A stretch of 64,000 nucleotides of DNA. Source: Psococerastis gibbosa (taxonomy: Eukaryota > Arthropoda > Insecta > Psocodea > Psocidae). The first letter of the stretch is position 1. Each line of letters begins with the position of its first letter. Location of the stretch: positions 25,694,290-25,758,289 of the forward strand of contig OZ020489.1 in NCBI GenBank assembly GCA_963971405.1, read 5' to 3'. The notes under the pieces are model-generated. The model saw only the letters and a program-made list of their open reading frames with translations, was not told the DNA's origin and searched no databases. Both the position numbers and the translations under genes were made by a program. Positions 25,001-33,967 of the stretch are shown in pieces.

Positions 25001-28000
25001 AGGCTGCTTTTCCACAGGCCAATATTTCCACAACTACCAGGCAGATAGGCTACCTTTTATGTAATTTAGCCTATTCGTTCATCATGAGGGCAGATACTAA
25101 CCTACCCTTGCCAAGTGGAATACCAAGCTGAATCCACCTGAATAGAGCCTGTTTATAACTGCAGCAAACTTGGTAATGTGCACAGCGTTGAGGGAGCATA
25201 ATATGACATGATAAAGTGCTGAATCTTAGTGCGTGTCGAGTCTTGGTCGCCTCCGAATTAATCGTGTGGCTTTATTATATGTTCCCAAGGGGTTGAGAAT
25301 CCACTAGCATCACCCTGTCAGTCAACTCCCCTTCTCCATGAGGTGAAGGAGTCTGCCTTTAGGGTGCCTCAAGTTAAGAGACTCACTCCCCCACCTGGCT
25401 GACAGTGTTGCTTAAAAGTAGAAATGCAGGAAGCAGCCGTTGGAAAACAAAACAAACGAAACTTACTCATACTACAATACCTAAACAATTACCGTATAAA
25501 AGATGCCAAGCAAACGCCGGACAATAATATTATGATTTGACCAATCTATATAAGAAATAAGAAATTTGAAATGTGGGTGTATCGCCGACTGCTTAAAATA
25601 TCCTGGCGAGATCACATACGAAACGAGGAAATACTCAATAGAGTGGGGACCCAGCGAACTTTATTAATCTCCGTAAAGAAGAGGAAGCTGCAGTACTTTG
25701 GACACGTGATGCGGAATGAGAAATATCACCTTCTCCAACTCATCATACAAGGGCGCATTGAGGGGAGAAGAACCGCAGGTAGAAGACGGACGTCCTGGCT
25801 GGCCAACCTTAGGGGTTGGTTCGGGAGGAGCACGACAGGCCTCTTCCGCGCAGCCGTGTCTAAGGTGCAAATCGCTCAAATGATCGCTAATCTTCAACGT
25901 TGAAGGGGCACGAGAAGAAGAAGAAGAAGAATCTATATAATAATGGTCTCAGATATTAACTTTAATGTATAAAACGTTCAATGATTAGGGAAAACACTGT
26001 GCCAGCATGACCAATGTATCGTACCCTAGCCTATGATTTGACTATTGTCAAATCAAGTTAGTTTGAATTTTGACGATAAAAGATTGAAAGACGATTGGAA
26101 ACCTATCATATACCCCAACCTGTTGGCCTAGTATGATAAATTTTCGTAGCCCAAAATTAATTTATATATTGGCTTTTAAGGTGTGCGTGCCATGGACCTT
26201 CCACCTATTGATCCCCTTCCCGTGGAAGAAGCCTTGTTCGACTTCAAAAATGGATTTTTCCAGTCTAAGAGCATCGTGAAAGGCGCTCATGCACATGGGC
26301 TCGGAGCTGCCCAATTCTCCTATGTCAGGTACATTGTGAATCGGTAGAACTAATTCGATAAGTACAATTTGGGTAGTTGTAGCCTACAGAAAGTACATTT
26401 TCGTACAAAATTGGGGCTACAAGAAAACTTTAGCTAGCTTCGGTGGCATGGTGATAGCTTGCTTGCACTTGTTCAAGTCTCTACACACCATGCGATCGCA
26501 GACGTGTTGTAACTCAACACAAGTACTATATAAGTTACTTTTCGAGGCGACTAAAGAGGCTGTGCAATTTATCTTGAAGTTGCAGTTAATTGACTAAAGA
26601 ACGCTTAGGACGAAATATCCAGCTTGGGTATCTATGTTGATGATGGCCTAGATAGAAATATTGCAGGTTCCAGATTTTTTAGTTTCCGACAAAGACTACC
26701 TTACTTTCATTTAACAAATTTGAGAATGCTAAGAAAATGAGATTCTTTCTTCTTTAAATGCCTCTTCTATCGAAGATTGGCTATCACCATGGCAAATGTA
26801 GTCACGATGACTATATACTTGAGAATTGTAATGCAGTGTTTTCCCGTTGTCTTCTGCATCCTTATGCCGTTGACACTTCATTGAGTTCCTCCACTTTCGG
26901 GGCCAGTTTCCCAACCCCAGGACAAAAGAGTGCCCTGCACTGAAAAGACTGTGTTTTTCGCTTATCCCGACGGAAACTCGGCATCTGTTCAGTCACCATT
27001 ACGGGCTTCCATATTCACCACGAGGAGGCACAGTCCACAGATTAGTGATTTTCGCGTCTTTGCATCTGAGACCATCAGTCATTACTCAGAAGCTCAACTT
27101 GTACTTTAGCCTATTAATAGCGAAAAATAGTTTTGTGGAAGAAACTTTTTACTAATCTCAGCTTCATTGCACGCAGTTCCGGGTGGCGCTCTATTGGAAT
27201 ACATGTAAAATAAGCATGCCTGTCAGTCTTATCACTCTCTGCGTGCAGTTGATCAGGGAAATTATAGCTATGTTCTAATGTAGCACTGTCAAAAAGAAGT
27301 ACGTGGCACCGGTTTTTTAGCAAGGTTATGTAAGGTAGCTTGTATATACAAATAACAATAACAGAACCCATCACGGGCCACATGGCCTATAGGGTTCATT
27401 TTCTAATATGTATATTTTGTATTGTATTCTTAATTTTGAATATATTGATTGATTGATTGATTGAATTGTTCTTTATTGCTGTACAGGTCTAATTTTGATG
27501 ACCCCCAAAATATTCAGTTGGAAATGAACTTCTTCATTCCCACTGGCCGTGTTGAAGGATATTTCAAGCAAAACGGTATTATTGCTTCCGCAGTACCATT
27601 TGGAGGCAAAGGCGACTTCAAGATTACAGGAAGTAAGTTTCATTAATTATCTAAATATTATAATATACTACATGTAGACAACGACTGATTCAGCCCATTT
27701 TTTGAGGAGGGCTCCGACAGTGTTCCCAGAAAAATAGTTGAGAAAGAGAGATTATTCTTATTGTACAAAAACATAATATGCACATTGTATAAGGAATGCT
27801 TATCAACAGTTATGAAATCAGACAATTACTCAAATATTGAACTACCATTTCCTATTTACTTTGCAAAATTCTTCCAGAACTTATTTTGCTCCGATTACAA
27901 TGTCCCTGCGAATAAGTAAATATGTAAGAGTCAATGGCAGTTCTGCCAAATTGACGAATAATTAAGAGTATCAATAATTGTGGCGAGAAACTGCAAAGGG

Positions 28001-30296
28001 AAATAAGGCATAGGCTAAGAACATGGCGGACTAAATAAGTAGTCATTTCATATTGACCATTTTTTAAGGTATCATTGTTCTCACAGACCGAAAATTTGGA
28101 GGGGGTAGCTATAAAACAGCTCTTAAATGTTTCAAAATAATTCTGAATTGTAGTTGAAATTTTTTTTCTTCCAATAACGGCGGAGTTATGGCGTGAAACC
28201 GAAATACAAAAACAGCATCCAATAAGTTTGTGTGGCTTTGTTAGGAGATGTTAGATGTATGTCAGTTTCTTCTTCTTAGCTTGTGACGGGTACGGGGTAA
28301 TAGGTGCCTCCTATTGTATTGCATCAGAATTTCATTAATAATTCATCATAACATACTTTCATTCTAGACTGTTGCAATTACTGCACCTTGAGTGTTCTCC
28401 CGTTGACTCTGCCCTAAACTTTTCAAATAGGCCCAAAAATTGCAGTACTCAGGTGCCCAGGGCCGTCTTTTTAAAGCCGTGCTCTTCGGTAGTCCTAGCG
28501 CTTGGTCTTACATTGTGTACCAAGAAATTAAAGAACTATTTTGAGCCTATTTATTTAAACATTTCTCACGGGGGAGACCAAGTCATCTTTTGTAAACTAT
28601 AAAGTTTTTTGAAGGCCGAAGGAGTATAACTGTACTATTTCGCATCTACAATGTATTTATAATGAAGAACCAGTAGAATCCGGGCTGATGGGCCGTGGTC
28701 AAATTGAAAGTGAACTTCCGAACGTTTCGTCAACATCTGCGGTCGACATCTTCAGTGGCGCTGCGTAGATTTCGAAGGTCGAAGGACGAAACATTTGGAA
28801 GTTCACTTTCAATTCGACCACGGCCCATCAGCCCGGATTCTACTGGTTCATCATTTGACACCGGCCGTGAAAGCCTTTGCAGTTACAATGTATTTATAAT
28901 ATTCTTCCCCCAGGGGAGACCCCCAAACCCCCAATTTCGGCTGATTGGAGCAATTTCACGATTGCTACTTTTTCATGTCTATTTTTACAAAGCATTTCAC
29001 CCGGCAACGTAAATTGTTATATAAAAAAAGGATGGTCGAGTGCTTTTGGTTTATTATTAATGTTTTTCGATCCACGGCACAAACCTCTAAGACTGCTATT
29101 ATAGAAAATAAGTGTAATGAACGCGAGAAAACACAAAGTTACTAGGAAATCTTGTATTTGTTATGAAGCCTTCAAAAAACTATTGAAATATTCTGATGTG
29201 GCTGTTTATCGAGAAACGTATTACTTCTATTGTTTAATCATTCGCTTGTCAATTCTATACTATGTCCCATCGATCTATTATACCCAAATCTTTAGGGTAA
29301 GGAAAACCTACAGGCAGCCGATATTTAACCACGGGACAATTATTTACAATGGAACTATTTATTTAAAAAAAGTAACCATCCGCTGTTTGTTTTCCAAAAA
29401 AGGATAAAGAACACTTTACCTTAACATTGTTTTGTTTTTCAGTGGACATGAATGTGACCTTCAGCCTTTCTGGAAACATAATCAAGAAGAACAATAATGA
29501 GTACTTCAACGTAAAGCACTTCATCGTTACCCCCGTATCAAGAGATATGATGTTCGAAGCTGACAACATCTTCGAAGGCAATGAACTTATTTGTAAGTAG
29601 ACACCATATAGGGGTGTGGTGGGTAGTCTACTCTAAATTTAACAAAACTCTAAGTTTGTCCATTGCCGCTTGTAGTCAGTGCAGATTGACATTGACGGCA
29701 TGTACCAGTTGGCGAATGGTAAAAAATGTATTCGGAAACAACACTATTAATACCCGAAATCCATGCGGCCATCATTGGACAAGGGCTAATGGGCCATAAT
29801 AAATAGGAATAGGTCCATATAGAACCCCTTCATATAAAAATAATACAAAACATAACGGATCGTCTATCCATCCCATAACATTCTAATTACAAAAGGCTTT
29901 CACGGCCGGAGTCAGATGATGAAGAAGTAAAATCTGAAAGCGTGCTTCCCAGCCTTTCGTAAACGCACCGACGTTGTTCTTCAGTGCATGGTACTACGTA
30001 GTCTTCTATTTCGGAGACTTAGTGGAAAATTTCAAAGTAAGATGTTGACGAAACTTTTGGAAGTACGCCTTCAAAACATCTCCATCAGACCGGACTCATC
30101 AATAAGAATAACAACACCCTCGTAAATTGTTTTTTCAGCGAAATCGATAATGTCATTTGTCAACCAACACTGGAGGGTATTCTACGATGAAGTACTACCC
30201 TACGCTCAAGAAGAATGGGACAAACTGTTCAGGACTGTGGCCAACAAGTTCTTCCTTCGCGTTCCTTTTAACGTTATCTTCCCCACGTCTCAGTAA
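19075..30296 (+). CDS. Takeout-like / JHBP-family secreted protein, gene 1
   Basis: Six coding exons: 19075-19150, 24865-24957, 26181-26328, 27487-27632, 29443-29592 and 30139-30296. They total 771 nt and give 256 residues; all junctions are GT-AG and phases agree. Residues 1-16 form a signal peptide (LLILFFAILGCISA). Cys32 and Cys42 (CFRNQPEFDDC) match the N-terminal disulfide pair of the takeout family, followed by LPPIDPLPV, and further on NVKHFIVTP and a C-terminal LRVPF.VIFP. JHBP-fold proteins are extracellular carriers of small hydrophobic ligands such as juvenile hormone in haemolymph or cuticular secretions; the ligand here is unknown. Intron 1 (5.7 kb) and introns 2-5 hold many transposons. 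A polyadenylation signal AATAAA lies at 30535-30540. Closest paralogue is gene 2. Confidence 0.93.
19890..20110. repeat. hAT-like repeat fragment with CCCCCGGG block
   Basis: Similar to the interior of the element at 30950-31687: a GACCCCCGGGCCTC block, then AGCAATATGAAC, a CCCTACTATTTTGCACTTAT segment and TTTTCAATTTTTCC. It serves as an uninterrupted reference for the insertion at 31214. Confidence 0.6.
20205..20320 (-). repeat. Fragment of GCTTTCC-ended element
   Basis: Contains ACAGACAGACATTTCGTAAA, CACTTTTTTGG and CGTGTAAATC, matching the terminal part of the elements at 32819 and 51413. Confidence 0.6.
20498..20637. mobile_element. PIF/Harbinger-like MITE, family W (copy 2), TAA target duplication
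   Basis: A 140-bp palindrome starting GGCGGGGTTTCCACCAACG and ending with its complement, flanked by TAA (20495-20497 and 20638-20640). The shared GACGTGGTAGCAGACAT core is present near the centre. Lies in intron 1 of takeout-like gene 1. Confidence 0.85.
20641..22439. other. Intron 1 of takeout-like gene 1, AT-rich portion
   Basis: No coding exon or well-bounded repeat was seen. The sequence is intronic by position between exons 1 and 2. Confidence 0.5.
22440..22930 (+). repeat. SINE-like repeat S (copy 2) interrupted by a LINE tail
   Basis: S-repeat sequence (GTAGCCGGTGTAGGTTGACA) runs to about 22651 and resumes at 22880 with TGTCCGAAAT and GGACAAGGGACCT. In the copy at 39690 these two parts are contiguous. 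The 22652-22879 insert ends in a (TTGAT)n tail after an AATAAA-like segment, so it is a short 3' end of a non-LTR element. Confidence 0.65.
23020..23570. mobile_element. Nested insertions: Z in Y in X
   Basis: Outer: repeat X on the minus strand (23020-23080 and 23463-23570). Inside it: palindromic MITE Y (23081-23462) with ends TATAGTCCACGC. Inside Y's right arm: repeat Z (about 23226-23410). Uninterrupted copies of X (31214, 32560), Y (14211) and Z (28672) elsewhere in this window define the junctions. Confidence 0.75.
23670..24409 (+). mobile_element. PIF/Harbinger deletion derivative
   Basis: Terminal inverted repeats AGCCCCCACACACGATGCTT bound 740 bp flanked on both sides by TTAA (23666-23669 and 24410-24413), which may equally be read as a TWA duplication. 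Subterminal GGGAATGCC/GGCATTCCC is also inverted. The interior keeps a HARBI1-like N-terminal fragment at 23891-24058. The catalytic domain is absent, so it is non-autonomous. Confidence 0.82.
23891..24058 (+). pseudogene. HARBI1-like transposase fragment
   Basis: Reading in frame from 23891 gives 56 codons to a stop, including NLMKELLFEPNDWRNYMRMS and RMSEEAFYYSLLPIL. This matches the region upstream of the DDE nuclease in Harbinger transposases (LRMS..F..LL..I pattern). No start codon in frame upstream, and no nuclease motifs follow. Confidence 0.65.
24645..24832 (+). repeat. Palindromic element with tRNA-like core (copy 2)
   Basis: The core 24708-24832 has outer arms CCGAAATTAGAGGATATTG and an imperfect complement. 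Inside is a tRNA-like segment: AGCGGTTAAGAC (D-arm/A-box-like), GTTAGGCGTAGATC, T-arm GTGGGTTCGAATCCCGC and a 3' acceptor-like CAAGCCCA. Homology with the copy at 58328 extends about 60 bp leftwards to a CACTGACATTAAATTA block. It is too irregular for a standard nuclear tRNA gene. Confidence 0.7.
25570..25931 (+). pseudogene. LINE ORF2 C-terminus with (GAA)n tail
   Basis: Codons from 25571 to the stop at 25903 encode the end of a non-LTR retrotransposon polyprotein: MWVYRRLLKISWRDHIRNEE, KRKLQYFGHVMR, RRRTSWLANLR and a terminal FRAAVSKVQIAQMIANL. The microsatellite tail at about 25911-25931 is a typical 3' end. Upstream reverse-transcriptase domains are missing, so the copy is 5'-truncated. 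It sits in intron 2 of takeout-like gene 1. Confidence 0.85.
26432..26578 (+). repeat. Repeat X (copy 1)
   Basis: Shares CTTCGGTGGCA, AGTCTCTACACACC, GACGTGT and CAACACAAGTA with copies at 31214, 32560 and 23020. No coding potential. In intron 3 of takeout-like gene 1. Confidence 0.6.
26985..27110 (+). repeat. Dispersed repeat matching 6090-6235
   Basis: Both copies contain CTGTTCAGTC.CCATTACG, then CACC or ACCATAAGGAGG and an ATTTTCGC..CTGAGACCAT segment. Function unknown. Confidence 0.5.
27370..27470 (+). repeat. Non-LTR element 3' tail with (TTGA)n
   Basis: GGCCTATAGGGTTCATTTTC followed by an AT-rich stretch and a (TTGA)n microsatellite at 27444-27466, directly before exon 4 of takeout-like gene 1. 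Typical of a truncated LINE 3' end. Confidence 0.5.
28672..28888. repeat. Palindromic repeat, family Z (copy 3)
   Basis: Near-palindrome with arms CAGTAGAATCCGGGCTGATG and complement, enclosing AACGTTTCGTCAACATCTGC. Ends with GGCCGTGAAAGCCTTTGCAG. In intron 4 of takeout-like gene 1. Confidence 0.7.
29640..29810 (+). repeat. SINE-like repeat S (copy 3)
   Basis: Contains CTTGTAGTCAGTGCAGATTG, a TTCGGAAACAACAC block and GGACAAGGGCTAATGGGCC, aligned to the other S copies. It begins about 50 bp after exon 5 of takeout-like gene 1. Confidence 0.6.
29893..30092. repeat. Palindromic repeat, family Z (copy 4, decayed)
   Basis: Starts with AAGGCTTTCACGGCCGGAGT and contains AGATGTTGACGAAAC; the second arm is strongly diverged. 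In intron 5 of takeout-like gene 1. Confidence 0.55.
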
Positions 30297-30949
30297 TTTT
30301 TCATTATAATTTCATTTCATAATTGACGTTTAGCCATATATACTGTATAGCAGCTGGTATGCTATTGTACAGTGATTTTGAAAAAAAAAGATTCCTCTTA
30401 ATTAATTAAAGAAGGAAAGAAAGAAAATTGAGTTTATTTTCCATATGGGCGAATTTTGGGCCTTTTGGCCCACTCTTACAATTAAAGCATTAAAGAATAC
30501 CTTTATTGGACTTTTGCAACAAAATGTTTGTAAGAATAAAGATGACATTATTTATTAATTTTTAATATAATGTTACGTACTGTCCTGGTTAATAATTAAA
30601 TTTTCCGTCTTCACTAATTGTTGTCACTCTAGCCTTATAGCTAGTAATAGTAATGTTAATCATAGTAAATATTTATTCTCTGATGTTAATTTGGCACAAC
30701 CCATCAATCGGCAGATGATTTAACAACATACAAAAAATATATTAAACTGCCCACACATAGAAACGGGACACTATGAAATACCCCTAAATAGGACAGCCAG
30801 ATACGGACAATCAACAATTATTTACACTACAAGACTGTGGCACCTAATACCTGCTGAGACTAGGGCGGCTGGATCACTCAATCAGTTTAAAACTAAAGTA
30901 AAATTATATATTTTCAATAGCACCTAGACCCTGTTATCTGGCCTCGCAG

Positions 30950-31687
30950 CGGTGGCGGGTCCAGAGGGGGGGGGGGGAGGCATGGCCCCCTCCCGAGAAA
31001 AATTAGCGTACACTATATAAAAATATAAAATTGGGCATTCTAGATAAAAACCTTAATATGGTAACATGAATATGTCTTCCATGTTTAAATTATATATTTC
31101 ACTGCTGTAAAAATCGTAAAACCCCACTATTTTGAACTTATAGGCCTATTTTCCAATTTTTCCCCCGGGGGAGGCCCGCAGGCTCCCTGCTTCCAGCAAT
31201 ATGAATAAGCATTTCAGCGTAACGACTTCGGTGGCAGTGTGGTAGCGTGCTTGTACTTGTGCGAGGGTCTACACACCTTGCGGTCGGAGACGTGTCGTAA
31301 CTCGACACAAGTACCTATTAGGTGACTTAGTGAGGCAACTAAAGAGGTTAACCGGATACATTCATTAAATTGTTTGTATGCGTTTAACCTTTTTATGTTC
31401 ATTACTTTATTACTTTACATTCCTTTGTAGGCTTTAAAAAATCTATACTTTCCTACTTTTAAAATCCGTAAAACCCCACTATTTTGCCCTTATATTTTCA
31501 AATTTTTCCCCCGGGGGAGACCCCCGGTCCCCCACTGCTACATATCGCATTGTAAATTAATGTGCCTTGTTTCGCTAACAAATACACCAATTGCACAATC
31601 ACTAAAAATGAATTTGGCTTGGTAGGTAGGCACACCCACTTTTCCCCGAAAGGCCCCCTCCGAAAATCAGTCCTGGACCCGCCCATG
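30950..31687 (+). mobile_element. hAT-like element with 8-bp target duplication CCTCGCAG
   Basis: CCTCGCAG occurs at 30942-30949 and again at 31688-31695. The element starts CGGTGGCGGGTCCAGAGG and ends CTGGACCCGCCCATG, which are near-complementary. Both the 8-bp duplication and a CAGTGGCGG-like end are hAT hallmarks. A G-run follows the left terminus. No transposase was seen. Repeat X is inserted at 31214-31418, and a CCCCACTATTTTG...CCCCCGGGGGAG block is duplicated on either side of it. Confidence 0.8.
31214..31418 (+). repeat. Repeat X (copy 2), inserted in hAT-like element
   Basis: The host sequence reads AGCAATATGAATAAGCATT before and CCTTTGTAGGC after; the relative at about 19998-20030 is continuous across this point, so X is an insertion. 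X itself contains CTTCGGTGGCAGTGTGGTAG and CGACACAAGTACC. Confidence 0.7.
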
Positions 31688-32559
31688 CCTCGCAGTGGGA
31701 CAGTTTCCCTCCTGTACCCTCCTTCTTTATTATCTTTTTTCCCTTTCCGTTTTATATTCCATATACAGTATAAGTTATATTACTGTGTACACTGCTATTA
31801 CCTATGGTTAATATGAAGAAAAAAACTTTTTAGTCTTATTGTTCGCCAATTGTATTATCGTTATTCATTCATTCATTCATTCAACCCCACAACACAGTGT
31901 CTCGATGACTCTGTGTTGTGGAAAGCATGCCCGGCAACCGCATGTTTCCTAGGTACCAATGAAGGTAAGGTACCCATTATGGTTGAGTGAACCCCAGGTC
32001 CTGCGGAAAGTATTTCCTTTTATATTGACTTTCTCATCTCGAACCTCCGTTTCAAAGTTCCAATTTTAACTAGACTCTTTCAGACCTAACCTAGCCCACG
32101 GTTATTCAGGAGTTTCGATATTACCGTACTGTATAATCCTAATAACATACATTATACTACTATTGTAGTAACGTAGTAACTATGCATTTCCTGATTTGCC
32201 GGTTATTTCCACTATTTAAAAATAACTTTCAATTATCGTACGGTACGGTAACCCAAATCATGAGAAAAATCTGCTTAAAAATATACTTTTAGAGAAACTT
32301 CTACCGGGATTATATTTAAAAACAGGGGAAAAAGGAAACATACAAGGGAGGATTTTGGGGTACGTCACTGACGTAGTCTATGCGTTGCAGCCTACGCGTT
32401 TTGTGCATTGTGCACCCTACTCGGCAGAGTGTTTTATGAAATCTCGATCATAGAGCCATAAATGGGCTGTTAAAAGAATAAAATAAATGTTCCTCTACTT
32501 TCTAATAAGTTGTATGTAGTAGTTGGTACAAACACAATTTATTTTATTTTTATAAATAG

Positions 32560-32722
32560 GTTAATCGCATACAAACAATTTAATGAATGTACCCGATTGA
32601 CCTCTTCAGTCGCCTCTGTAGGTTAGTGCCCGTGTTGAGTTACGACACGTCTCCGATCGCATGGCGTGTAAATACTCGCACAAGTGCAAGCACGTTACCA
32701 CCTGGCCATCGATGTCGATTTG
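32560..32722 (-). repeat. Repeat X (copy 3)
   Basis: Reverse orientation: GTACCCGATTGACCTCTTCA, CGACACGTCTCCGATCGCAT and a terminal CCATCGATGTCG match the complement of the copy at 31214. Confidence 0.65.
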
Positions 32723-32818
32723 GCCACAATTTTTGAAGACACAAAAAAACCATAATACAATACGAGTAAAATTTATGAAAATATACACGAATTAATTATT
32801 ATCATTTTTATTATTATT

Positions 32819-33676
32819 GCTTTCCAATTTATACGTAGTATAAGGAAAGCTTTGTGACGGTCGAAATTTTAGATTCCGAGATTTGAACGGATTTACACGT
32901 TTTGAGGTCCCAGGAACCCAAAAAAGTGGTTTTTACGAAATGTCTGTCTGTCTGTCTGTCTGTTCGTCGATTTCAGGGCAAACTACTCGGTCGATTTTGA
33001 TGAAATTCGGCATGTAGGTTTACTAAAATCATACCTCGGGACCCTTTTTTTTATTTCGGGCTAACTCAATTTGGGGGGTTTTTATTTTCAAAAAACGTCA
33101 AAAAAACGTCAAAAAAAATTATTTCCCCGAAACGGCTTCAACGATTTCTTTTAAATTCACATATATTGTTGTTGTCGCTAATGTTGATAAAATGCGGGGG
33201 GTCGCTTGCCCCTTGATAGTTTGCTTCTGGGGGTAAAAAAATAAAAATAACTAAATTTTAATGAAAAATGACTAAAAAATAATTTTGCTGCGACACCTTT
33301 CTATCGATGATTTCTACCTTCAGGTATATTTTAGGTGTTAAATTGAGTAACGAAACCGGACAGGTTGCTTTCCCAAAAAGTATTTGGTTTTGTACAAAAA
33401 AATGTTTTTTGAAAAAATGATAGAAAATTCACGCTGAAATGCATTGCGTGCCCTGCCAGTATTGCTGTGTGGTAATGTGTTGGTCTGACCTATCTAGAAT
33501 TGACCTCACCACCAGTGACGAGTGTCGTCAGGACCTCCCCCCCCCCCCCCCCCCCGAGACATCGGAAATTTAACCATAGGAAAATTATTTACCATGAAAT
33601 TACTCATTCTCTACTCTATCTACTAATTTTGATAAATTGGAAAGCATGTTCGAGTAAACTCGGACCGGTTCTTATT
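32819..33676 (+). mobile_element. GCTTTCC-ended element A
   Basis: Begins GCTTTCCAATTTATACGTAG and closes with ATAAATTGGAAAGC plus about 30 bp shared with copy B. A (GTCT)n tract is at about 32940-32965, then the sequence ACTACTCGGTCGATTTTGAT. Near its end there is a run of 19 C (33537-33555). Copy B at 51413-52239 is in inverse orientation. Conserved across copies but with no durable ORF; the apparent Cys-Leu-Ser-Val repeat peptide comes from the tetranucleotide tract. Confidence 0.7.
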
Positions 33677-33967
33677 AATTGTTATTATTATTATTATTAT
33701 TATTATTAGAAAACGTCTAATGCATGCTGTCCGGTCGTCTCTGATCAAGTTTTTGCCTATCTCCATCGCATGTAAGCTGTTATACTAAAACCACAGCAGT
33801 AATCCCCCTTGAGATTATCTACATTATGTAGATACAGTACCTACATTTAAACTTGAGCTACCCGCTGACCATAGTAGCAACGAGTTTCTCAGGGTTCCAG
33901 ACCCCATACCACAGGTACCTCACCTGCTCTTGCTCTTCAATCTTGCCGTGGCCAGTGCTTGGACAAC

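Larger units (their letters stand above)
30770..31885 (+). pseudogene. LINE ORF2 C-terminus and 3'UTR, split by a hAT-like element
   Basis: Reading about 30785-30927 gives TARYGQSTIIYTTRLWHLIP and AGSLNQFKTKVKLYIFN before a stop, the standard end of a CR1/Jockey-like ORF2. The 3'UTR is cut at 30949 by a 738-bp element and resumes at 31688 (TGGGACAGTTTCCCTCC), ending in an (ATTC)n tail at about 31862-31881. Confidence 0.75.

Noticed and set aside
28695-29012. ORF with a DVDETF/RPRPISPDS-like peptide recurring at several sites
   Set aside because: The peptide is a translation of repeat Z in several orientations, with no start or stop conserved.
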